In this document: positions 54,376-62,542 of the stretch, piece after piece
Layout: the number at the start of each line of letters is the position of its first letter
Position numbering within the stretch: the first letter of the stretch is position 1
Assembly: GCA_902552985.1 (NCBI GenBank)
Contig: CACDII010000001.1
Span: forward strand, 1 to 64,000
Length of the DNA: 64,000 nucleotides
Source: an uncultured Pelagibacteraceae bacterium
Lineage (GTDB): Bacteria; Pseudomonadota; Alphaproteobacteria; Pelagibacterales; Pelagibacteraceae
Direction: 5' to 3'
The notes under the pieces: generated by a model
What the model was told of the DNA's origin: nothing
The model's input: only the letters and a program-made list of their open reading frames with translations
Database searches by the model: none
Translations under genes and position numbers: made by a program

Positions 54376-55958
54376 TAGAAAAATATTTATCAAAAAAAAA
54401 AATATTTTCATTATTTGTAATTTTTGGACTTTATTGTTCAATAATTATAGGTGTTTCATATGATGAGTTTTTTCATATTGAAAACGGTCAAACTAGATTA
54501 AAATACTTATTATCCTTAGGTTATTATGATTATTATTACCCCATTCCACATTTAAAATATTATCCAGGTTTTTATGATACTTTTTCAGCATTAATTGTTT
54601 CAGCATTTCCCAAGTCATTTTATTATGAAGGCTACCATATTATTAATTTCATTATTGGTTTATCAGGTTTAATTGCCTTAAAAAAATTTGTAAAAATGAT
54701 ATTTAATAAAAAAGTTTCAGATATTTTTTTTGTACTGTCATTTTTTATGCCTGTTTTTTTTGGTCATCTTGGCATCAATCCAAAAGATACGATTATAGCT
54801 TCATCAAATTTTTGGGTACTTTATTATACGATTAAATATCTTAAGTCTGATTTAAATACAGATAGATCCTCTATAGCGACAAAAATAGGTATTTTCATAG
54901 GTATAGGAGCAGGAGTGAGAATTGTTTTTTTGGCAACATTAATACCTATTATCATATTTTTTTTTTTAGAATTTTTTTTTTTAAAAAAAATATCAAAAAA
55001 TTGTATATTTAGAAATTTATTTACTGACTTAGCAAAATCTATTTTAATTTCATATTTTATAATTATTTTATGTTGGCCTAACGCACATCATAACATATTA
55101 ACTCAGCCTTTTAACCTTTTTTTAGATGAAATTTCGAGTCTTGACGTGTTGCAAGGAGTGCAGGTAAGTTATTTCGCTGGCTCTTTTTACAATACCGCAA
55201 ATACGCCATGGCACTATTTAATAACAAATCTATTTTTTAAAGTACCTGTTTTTTATTTATTACTATTTTTATTTTCTTTTTTATATTTTTTTCAAATTAA
55301 AAAAATTTTCCGTAAAAAAGATTTATTTGTTTATTTTTATTTTTTTTCAATATCTTTATTAGTTGTTCCTATATGTATTTCTATATTAACTGGCACAAAA
55401 ATACATGATGGACTGAGGTATTTCCTTTTTTTGATTCCTATTTTTAATATTTTCCCAGCAATATTTGTTTATTATCTATTGTTTGATAAAAAAGTTAAGT
55501 TTAAAAAGCTCATTGTAGCTACCTTATCTCCCTTTTTAATATATTTTATTGTTAGTTTTATTACAATAACACCTTATCAGTATACCTATCTAAATCTTTT
55601 AAATAAATTTTTATTAAATAAAAATTCTTTTGAAAATGACTATTGGGGTTCTTCTGTTAAAGAAATAGTTAAAAAATTTGTTGAGTTAGAAGATATTGCT
55701 CCTAGTACAAAAATAGCATCTTGTGGTCTGAATGATGATGTTTTGGAATATTATTTAAATAAAAGTGGCATTAAAAATTATATTAAAACTGATATGAATA
55801 GTAATTTTGATTACGCCTTTCTAATTAACAGGGCTGTATATCATCAACAAAATCAAGGCGTAAAAAATCAAACATGCTTTCAAAAGTTTGAAAATAAAGA
55901 AAATCTTTATGTTTTGTCTAAAAATTCTTTAGTTTTATCTAAAATTGTTAAGTATTAG
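54372..55958 (+). CDS. Polytopic membrane protein, predicted GT-C fold glycosyltransferase (PMT/GT39-like)
   Basis: 528 aa; acidic first-loop GVSYDEFFHIENGQTRLKYLLSLGYYDYYYP; FFGHLGINPKDTIIASSNFWVLYY; many TM helices. Confidence 0.7.
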   Translation: MIEKYLSKKKIFSLFVIFGLYCSIIIGVSYDEFFHIENGQTRLKYLLSLGYYDYYYPIPHLKYYPGFYDTFSALIVSAFPKSFYYEGYHIINFIIGLSGLIALKKFVKMIFNKKVSDIFFVLSFFMPVFFGHLGINPKDTIIASSNFWVLYYTIKYLKSDLNTDRSSIATKIGIFIGIGAGVRIVFLATLIPIIIFFFLEFFFLKKISKNCIFRNLFTDLAKSILISYFIIILCWPNAHHNILTQPFNLFLDEISSLDVLQGVQVSYFAGSFYNTANTPWHYLITNLFFKVPVFYLLLFLFSFLYFFQIKKIFRKKDLFVYFYFFSISLLVVPICISILTGTKIHDGLRYFLFLIPIFNIFPAIFVYYLLFDKKVKFKKLIVATLSPFLIYFIVSFITITPYQYTYLNLLNKFLLNKNSFENDYWGSSVKEIVKKFVELEDIAPSTKIASCGLNDDVLEYYLNKSGIKNYIKTDMNSNFDYAFLINRAVYHQQNQGVKNQTCFQKFENKENLYVLSKNSLVLSKIVKY

Positions 55959-55988
55959 CATTTATTTTCTATACATTTGGCTACCACA

Positions 55989-56016
55989 TTGAAACAAATT
56001 TTATATAGTTTATAAG
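55989..56016 (+). promoter_or_regulatory. Putative promoter of tRNA-Ser
   Basis: TTGAAA (55989-55994), 16-bp spacer, TATAAG (56011-56016), 10 nt before tRNA. Confidence 0.6.
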
Positions 56017-56025
56017 AGCTCATAT

Positions 56026-56119
56026 GGAAGCGTGGCTGAGCCAGGTTTAAAGCAGCGGGTTGCTAACTCGTCACAGGTGGAAACATCTGTCGTAGGTTCG
56101 AATCCTACCGCTTCCGCCA
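56026..56119 (+). tRNA. tRNA-Ser(GCT)
   Basis: GGAAGCGTGGCTGAGCCAGGTTTAAAGCAGCGGGTTGCTAACTCGTCACAGGTGGAAACATCTGTCGTAGGTTCGAATCCTACCGCTTCCGCCA; long variable arm, GCT anticodon. Confidence 0.95.
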
Positions 56120-56812
56120 TTAAAAAAAACGGTACTTTATCAAACAATATATGGCGATAAAAAAATCTTTAAGCTTAATTTTTTTTCCTTCTTCGTAAGT
56201 TCTTCCATTGTAAGAAATTCCAACCTCGTAAAATCTATAATTTTTAAGAGCTAATTTCACTGTAATCTCTGGCTCTATACCAAAGCTATTTTCTTTAATA
56301 TTAATATTTTTTATTACCTCTGTTTTAAAAGCCTTATAACCAGTTTCCATGTCTGTGAAGTTAATATTTGTTAAGATGTTAGTTAGTGTTGTTAACAAAA
56401 AATTACCTACTCTGTGCCAGTAATATAATATTCTCTGGCCTTTTTCGTTACTAAGAAATCTAGATCCATATACAACATCTGCCTTGTTAGCGATAATAGG
56501 GTTAATTAATTTATCATAATCTTCAGGGTCATATTCTAAATCAGAATCTTGAAATATTGTAATTTCACCTGTAGCTTTTTTTAAACCTGTTTTTAAAGCT
56601 TCACCTTTTCCTTTATTAAAATCGTGATTAACTAAAATATTAATTTTTTTTTTGTTTAAACATTCATTAAGTATATTAGAAGTTTTTTCGTTTGAACCAT
56701 CATTAACTACGATAATTTCTTTATTAACATTGTTTTGACGATTAATTTTATCTAATATTATTTCAACATAATCACTTTCATTATAACATGGTATTATGAT
56801 ACTGACTTTCAT
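56120..56812 (-). CDS. Family 2 glycosyltransferase, polyprenyl-phosphate sugar synthase (DPM1)-like
   Basis: VSIIIPCYNESDYVEIILDKI; IIVVNDGSNEKTSNIL; GKGEALKTGLKKATGEITIFQDSDLEYDPEDY; MASGYKA-like METGYKAF. Confidence 0.88.
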   Translation of the reverse strand: MKVSIIIPCYNESDYVEIILDKINRQNNVNKEIIVVNDGSNEKTSNILNECLNKKKINILVNHDFNKGKGEALKTGLKKATGEITIFQDSDLEYDPEDYDKLINPIIANKADVVYGSRFLSNEKGQRILYYWHRVGNFLLTTLTNILTNINFTDMETGYKAFKTEVIKNINIKENSFGIEPEITVKLALKNYRFYEVGISYNGRTYEEGKKIKLKDFFIAIYCLIKYRFF

Positions 56813-56814
56813 TA

Positions 56815-57981
56815 TTAATAAACTTTATTTTTACTATTAATATTATATACGCCAAATATAAATAAAAATAGTGCCATCGGTTTAACAACTCGTGTAGCAG
56901 ATGAATTTAGATGCCATTCTAAGTCAAGTGGTGTTGATAAATAAACAATATATAAAATTAATGTATAAATAGCTATTATAGTAAAAACATAGGCATAAAA
57001 ACTTTTGTTTGAGGAATAAAAGTAAGTAAATATAAAAAAAATAACACTAATCAAAAATTTATCATTAAAAATTATATATTTGGTAATTGAAATATAATTT
57101 TTTATTTGTAAAAAACGTACAGAAAAATCATCTATGTTGTAGCTATAGGGTGAGCTAGCATTATTAATGTTTACTGTAGTTGTAAATATTTGCCATGCAA
57201 TAGCTGGTACAAGTGCAATGCTAATATAAAAAATAATTTTGTAATTTGTATTTTTTTTAAAAATTGTAAAAGTTATTAAAGTAAAAATAATAACTAATGA
57301 TAAAATAAAACCTTCTATTTTTAACATCGACAAAACTATTATTAGCAAAATAGGTAATAAAAAATCTATTTTTGAGTTTTCTTGTTTAAGTAATAAATTG
57401 TAAATAGTTAAAAAAGATAAAGTAAAATAAATTGATACAAGACCATCCATCTCACCATTTACTAAAAACTTTCCAATGGTAAAGAGAATTAAAAAAATAA
57501 CAAATAAAAAATCATTTTTATTAAAATATTTACTTAATATAATTAACGGAGGTATGAACATTAGAGTAAGCGCAACTTTTGGAAAAATTTCATTCCAAAA
57601 TCCAATCAATTTTGCCAAACCAGCAATAAAAGCCGGTCCTATATTAGGATAATCGGGATGACTAAAGATAGCATAATTATCCTTTATTGAAATCACAGAT
57701 TCTTCTATAAAAATTCTTTTTGCTTTAAATAACCATAAACTCCTCGCGTCCCATTGATTTGTTAATGAACCAAGACAAATTATTAATAATGTAAAAATGA
57801 TTAATAATAAAAAGATATTTTTATTAAATTTATAAAAATAATAAAAGCATAGAAAAAAAAACAAAAGTAAATTTAATTTTAAAAAAATAATTAATGAAGA
57901 TGAAAATAATAGTAAATAATTCATTATTATTGTCATCAGCAAAAGTATAACAATATTTTCATGATTAATTTTTTTTAACAT
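56815..57981 (-). CDS. Polytopic membrane protein, possible GT-C glycosyltransferase
   Basis: 388 aa hydrophobic; LTNQWDARSLWLFKAKRIF acidic loop; beside GT2 gene. Confidence 0.6.
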   Translation of the reverse strand: MLKKINHENIVILLLMTIIMNYLLLFSSSLIIFLKLNLLLFFFLCFYYFYKFNKNIFLLLIIFTLLIICLGSLTNQWDARSLWLFKAKRIFIEESVISIKDNYAIFSHPDYPNIGPAFIAGLAKLIGFWNEIFPKVALTLMFIPPLIILSKYFNKNDFLFVIFLILFTIGKFLVNGEMDGLVSIYFTLSFLTIYNLLLKQENSKIDFLLPILLIIVLSMLKIEGFILSLVIIFTLITFTIFKKNTNYKIIFYISIALVPAIAWQIFTTTVNINNASSPYSYNIDDFSVRFLQIKNYISITKYIIFNDKFLISVIFFIFTYFYSSNKSFYAYVFTIIAIYTLILYIVYLSTPLDLEWHLNSSATRVVKPMALFLFIFGVYNINSKNKVY

Positions 57982-58376
57982 TGCACGAGTATAAAGTGTT
58001 TATATTTTTTTTTAAGGACGCAAGTACTTGGTATTTTTTCTTCTACAGAAAAAAAGATTCTTTCAAATTTTTCATTAAATCTTATTGGGTATAAATATTC
58101 AACAGATCTTTGATAAAAATAAACATCATTTTTTAATTTTTTACTTATATTAAAATAAGTAAATTTTTCTTTTTCGGTAATTATTTTGAGCTCCAAAATA
58201 TTTTCAGGAAAAATGTATTTTGAACCATAATTAGGTTGAAAAGAATTTACTAGGACATCAAAGCTGAAGTTTACTTTTTTATTTGCAATATATATTAGTT
58301 GTAAAATAATAATTAAAATAAGTATAAATTTAGCTTTTTTATTTTGGTTTAAACTATCTTTAATATAATGGCTCAT
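57975..58376 (-). CDS. Single-TM protein of unknown function
   Basis: 133 aa; N-terminal TM FILILIIILQLIYIA; overlaps both neighbouring genes. Confidence 0.6.
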   Translation of the reverse strand: MSHYIKDSLNQNKKAKFILILIIILQLIYIANKKVNFSFDVLVNSFQPNYGSKYIFPENILELKIITEKEKFTYFNISKKLKNDVYFYQRSVEYLYPIRFNEKFERIFFSVEEKIPSTCVLKKKYKHFILVQC

Positions 58377-60648
58377 TTATAAAAAAGTTTTTCATTTTAA
58401 TAGGTTTCTTTGATAAAATATATCTGTAAACATTATAGTTTTCCAAGACTCTTTGGACATAATTTCTTGTTTCTTTAAATTTAATCAATTCGATCCAATC
58501 CACATAATCAATTTGATTTTTTTGTGGATTTTTATTTATTTTTTTCCAATATCTAACTCTTTTGGGTCCTGCATTATAAGCAGCAATCGCAAATGGATAA
58601 GCGCCTTCGTATTCTAAAATTAATCCAGCTATATAGTGTGATCCTAAATTAATATTATATTCTGGATCAGTAGTTAAACGAGATTTTGAATAAGGAAGTT
58701 TAGCTTGTTTAGATACTAATTTGGCAGTGTAAGGCATTAATTGCATTAATCCTTTAGCTCCAGCATGACTGTGTGCTTTAATATCAAATTCACTTTCTTG
58801 TCTAATAATAGATAGTATGAAAGCTGTTTCAGGAATTTTACGTCCATTAACAAAACTAGGTGTAGATATTATTGGATAGTTATAATCGTTATGAAATCTT
58901 TTTTGATATGAAGCTTGTTTTGCTATTTGTATAGCAAAATCATATCTTGAAATATTAGTAGATAATTCTGCTGCAAGTATCTCGCTATGATTTTCTATGT
59001 CTTCTTTAGCAAGATGTTTTAAAATGTCTTTTGTATATTTATCTTCATCTAATTCATCTAGCAAAAATACAATTTTTACTAATTCTTTTTCGTAAAATTT
59101 TTTTCTTATTTTTTCATCAACCTCCGACATTGAAACTAGTTCAAAATCCTCATTTTTTTTAATTTTTAAATGCGCTAGTTGACCATAGTAAGTAGTTAAA
59201 TATTTTGATGCTTCTTCGTACCATTCTATAGACTTATTTTGATTATTCATCATTTCATAAGATCTACCTAACCAATATGCTCCACGAGATAAACTGATGG
59301 GGTAACCAACATTTTCATAAAAGTTATTAAAATGTTTTACAGCTAGAATTGGATCATTTAAAAAACTAAGAGCTATCCATCCGCTCATCCATTCAGCTTC
59401 AGCATATTCTGGACCGTCAATAAGAGAATGTTCGCTACTTATTTTATAAGCCAATTCATATTTTTTTTTATAAATTAATGATCTAGAAATTATAGCTCGT
59501 TCTTTCCACCATTTATCTGGTCTAACCAAATAATTTTTACCTTTAGGTATTTTTTGTAAAATTTCTAAAGAACTTTCAACTCGACCTCTTTTTCTTCTCC
59601 ATTTTAGCCGATCGTAATTTAATCCAGCATCATTTTTAAATTTTGCAGGAACTTTACTTATAGCATTATCAACTCCATAAGATTTGCTCATTAACAATTG
59701 CCGTGCTGTATATAAAAGTTGATAGTCTTTAGGCAAATATCTTAACATTCTTTTTAAGTCCCAATATTTATTTTCCCATGATAAATAATCAGCTCTTTTA
59801 ATATAATCTTCAGTATTTAAATATTTTTTATATTTTTTCCTAAAAAATTTCATTTCGTCTCGGCTTAACTTTGCGGTTATCCATCCACTTTTAATAAGAT
59901 TTATACCTTCATTTACATTTCCAGTTTCTATTAAACTTTCACCAAGAATAAGTTCTCCATATCCACTGAATGGCTTTTCATTTTCAAACCATTTAATTAT
60001 TTTTGAAGGACTAATTTTTTTTGTAGAAAGTTTGTGCTCAGCTAAATATTTTATTCTATTGATTCTAGGATAATTTGGATTATTAGTTATAAACTGTTGA
60101 TAATCAAAAAATGTTGCTTGATTTCCGTTTTTTAAAAGATAGTTCCACTGAATAAATTTGTGTATAGATTTATCTTTAGCTTTTTTTGATAATAAAAGAG
60201 CTTTAGACCAATTCTTTTTTTTCATTAAATCAACAGCTTTTTCAGCTATCTCAAAATCTTTTTTCTTATAAAATTTGGAAGTTTTTTTTACTTTTACTTT
60301 TTCTTTTTTAACTACAAGAGGTTTATTTTTAGGTAAAATTAATTTAACTTTATTTACTTCAATTTCAGTTGTTTTTTCAACAATTTTAGTTTCTTCTTTA
60401 ACTTCATTATCTATAGGTTTTTTTTTAGGTTTAAGTTTTTCTTTTTTTACAATCTCAGTTTTTTCTAACTTTTTAATAGGTTTTTTTTTCGGTTTAATGA
60501 TGTTTTTTGATATTTTTTCCTCAATAACTTCTTTTGTTAGAATAGGTTTTTTTAATGGAACTATTTTTAATTCAGAACTTTTTGCATTATTGAAAAATAG
60601 TAGAAAAACTACGATTATATGAAAAAAAAATGGTATTCTTCTAGACAT
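58360..60648 (-). CDS. slt: Soluble lytic murein transglycosylase with Lys/Pro-rich N-terminal region
   Basis: SLT domain AFILSIIRQESEFDIKAHSHAGAKGLMQLMPYTAKLVSKQ; NINLGSHYIAGLILEYEGAYPFAIAAYNAGPKRV. Confidence 0.92.
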   Translation of the reverse strand: MSRRIPFFFHIIVVFLLFFNNAKSSELKIVPLKKPILTKEVIEEKISKNIIKPKKKPIKKLEKTEIVKKEKLKPKKKPIDNEVKEETKIVEKTTEIEVNKVKLILPKNKPLVVKKEKVKVKKTSKFYKKKDFEIAEKAVDLMKKKNWSKALLLSKKAKDKSIHKFIQWNYLLKNGNQATFFDYQQFITNNPNYPRINRIKYLAEHKLSTKKISPSKIIKWFENEKPFSGYGELILGESLIETGNVNEGINLIKSGWITAKLSRDEMKFFRKKYKKYLNTEDYIKRADYLSWENKYWDLKRMLRYLPKDYQLLYTARQLLMSKSYGVDNAISKVPAKFKNDAGLNYDRLKWRRKRGRVESSLEILQKIPKGKNYLVRPDKWWKERAIISRSLIYKKKYELAYKISSEHSLIDGPEYAEAEWMSGWIALSFLNDPILAVKHFNNFYENVGYPISLSRGAYWLGRSYEMMNNQNKSIEWYEEASKYLTTYYGQLAHLKIKKNEDFELVSMSEVDEKIRKKFYEKELVKIVFLLDELDEDKYTKDILKHLAKEDIENHSEILAAELSTNISRYDFAIQIAKQASYQKRFHNDYNYPIISTPSFVNGRKIPETAFILSIIRQESEFDIKAHSHAGAKGLMQLMPYTAKLVSKQAKLPYSKSRLTTDPEYNINLGSHYIAGLILEYEGAYPFAIAAYNAGPKRVRYWKKINKNPQKNQIDYVDWIELIKFKETRNYVQRVLENYNVYRYILSKKPIKMKNFFINEPLY

Positions 60649-60689
60649 AATTTTAATAAATGAATCTATAAACTATGTTATAAGTATTT

Positions 60690-61571
60690 ATGTTCAAAGG
60701 ATCAAATGTTGCTTTAATCACACCATTTAAAGATAATAAGCTGGATGTCGAGTCTTATGTAAAATTGGTACATTTTCATTTAAATAACGGTACAAATGGT
60801 TTAGTTCCAGCTGGTACTACCGGCGAGTCCCCAACACTTAGCCACGATGAGCATGAAAAGGTAATAGAAATTTGCATCAAGGAAAGCAATGGTAAAATTC
60901 CTGTCATTGCTGGAACAGGATCTAATTCTACTTCAGAAGCCATATCGTTAACCAAACATGCCGAGAGAGTTGGTGCAGATGGAGTTTTGGTAGTTACACC
61001 ATATTATAATAAACCAACTCAAGAGGGACTGTATCAACATTATAAAGCAATAAATGATAATACGAGTTTGCCAATAATAATTTATAATATTCCAGGCAGA
61101 TGTGTAATTGATATGTCTGTTGATACAATGGCAAGACTATTTGAACTTAAAAATATAGCCGGCGTTAAGGATGCTACAGGAGATTTAAACAGACTTGACC
61201 AGACAATTAAAAAGTTAGGTTCAGATTTTATACAGTTGACTGGTGAAGATGGGCTTGCATTCGAATTTAATAAAAGAGGAGGAGTAGGAATTATTTCTGT
61301 TACCGCAAATATAGCTCCTAAATTATGTTCTGATTTTCAAAAATATTCAAAATCAAAATCTGATAATGAAATAAAAGAAGCGGAGAGAATAGATCAAATG
61401 TTACAGCCACTACACAAATCACTATTTATCGAAAGCAATCCAGCTCCAGCTAAATATGCTGCAAAACTTTTAGGATTATGTAGTGATGAAATTAGACTTC
61501 CATTAGTTAAAATTAAAAAAGAAACAGAAGAGGAAGTCAAAAAGGCTTTAACTATTGCTAAGTTAATTTAA
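60690..61571 (+). CDS. dapA: 4-hydroxy-tetrahydrodipicolinate synthase
   Basis: [52 protein letters not shown]. Confidence 0.97.
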   Translation: MFKGSNVALITPFKDNKLDVESYVKLVHFHLNNGTNGLVPAGTTGESPTLSHDEHEKVIEICIKESNGKIPVIAGTGSNSTSEAISLTKHAERVGADGVLVVTPYYNKPTQEGLYQHYKAINDNTSLPIIIYNIPGRCVIDMSVDTMARLFELKNIAGVKDATGDLNRLDQTIKKLGSDFIQLTGEDGLAFEFNKRGGVGIISVTANIAPKLCSDFQKYSKSKSDNEIKEAERIDQMLQPLHKSLFIESNPAPAKYAAKLLGLCSDEIRLPLVKIKKETEEEVKKALTIAKLI

Positions 61572-62041
61572 TGAAAAAAAAAACCAATCCTGGTTTAAAA
61601 ATTATAACATTAAACAGGAAAGCAAGTTTTAATTATTTTTTCGAAGATCTTATAGAGGCTGGTATTGTTCTAAGAGGATCTGAAATTAAATCTATAAGAA
61701 AAGGTAAAGTGAATATATCAGATTCATATGCAATTGAAAAAAATGGCGAAATTGTTTTAATTAATTCTCATATAGCCTCTTATAAAGAAGCTAGTTATTC
61801 AAATCATAAACCTCTTGATGAGAGAAAACTTTTATTAAAAAAAAAGGAAATTAATAAATTAATTGGTAGAACTCAAAGAGATGGATTTACATTAGTCCCA
61901 ACAAAAATGTATTTTAAAAAGGGAAAAGCCAAAATAGAAATTGCTGTTGCTAAAGGAAAAAAACATTACGATAAAAGACAAGTTAAAAAAGATAGAGAGT
62001 GGAATCGTTATAAAGCAAGATATGTCAGAAAAACAAGCTAA
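61571..62041 (+). CDS. smpB: SsrA-binding protein
   Basis: [60 protein letters not shown]. Confidence 0.97.
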   Translation: MKKKTNPGLKIITLNRKASFNYFFEDLIEAGIVLRGSEIKSIRKGKVNISDSYAIEKNGEIVLINSHIASYKEASYSNHKPLDERKLLLKKKEINKLIGRTQRDGFTLVPTKMYFKKGKAKIEIAVAKGKKHYDKRQVKKDREWNRYKARYVRKTS

Positions 62042-62522
62042 AATTGCATATATAGGAATTGGTTCAAATTTAGGAAATAAAAAAAAAAATATTGTATTAT
62101 CAAAATATTTATTAGATCAAAAGGAAATTAAAGTACTTAAGGTTTCAAATATGTTTGAATCTTTATCCTGGCCTAATCCCAAAAAACCAAAATTTATAAA
62201 TATTGTAATTAAAATTAAAACTACTTTAACACCATACAATCTTATGAAAGCTTGTCTCGAAATTGAAAAAACTTTAGGTAGAAAAAGATTAAAAAGAAAT
62301 CAACCTAGAACCTGCGATATTGACGTTTTAGATTACGATAGAAAAATTATTAATGAACCTCATTTAAAACTTCCACATCCTCGAATGCATACTAGAAATT
62401 TTGTTCTGCTACCATTTTATGAAATCAACAAAACATGGATTCATCCAAAAAAAAAAATTAATATTAAAAAAATGTTAAGTTTTATTAAAGAATCCGATTT
62501 AATATCTATTAAACTTATTTAA
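62022..62522 (+). CDS. folK: 2-amino-4-hydroxy-6-hydroxymethyldihydropteridine pyrophosphokinase (start placed at 62022 rather than 61941)
   Basis: [69 protein letters not shown]. Confidence 0.92.
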   Translation: MSEKQAKIAYIGIGSNLGNKKKNIVLSKYLLDQKEIKVLKVSNMFESLSWPNPKKPKFINIVIKIKTTLTPYNLMKACLEIEKTLGRKRLKRNQPRTCDIDVLDYDRKIINEPHLKLPHPRMHTRNFVLLPFYEINKTWIHPKKKINIKKMLSFIKESDLISIKLI

Positions 62523-62542
62523 TTTAGTGATATAGTGAAAAA

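Noticed and set aside
2099-60622. Antisense ORFs in the track inside tuf, rplK, rplA, rplL, rpoB, rpoC, fusA, rplC, rplD, ugd, topA, gatA, gatB, slt and others
   Set aside because: Each lies opposite a confidently identified gene, with low-complexity or compositionally mirrored sequence and no family match; AT-rich, Lys-rich genes readily give open antisense frames.
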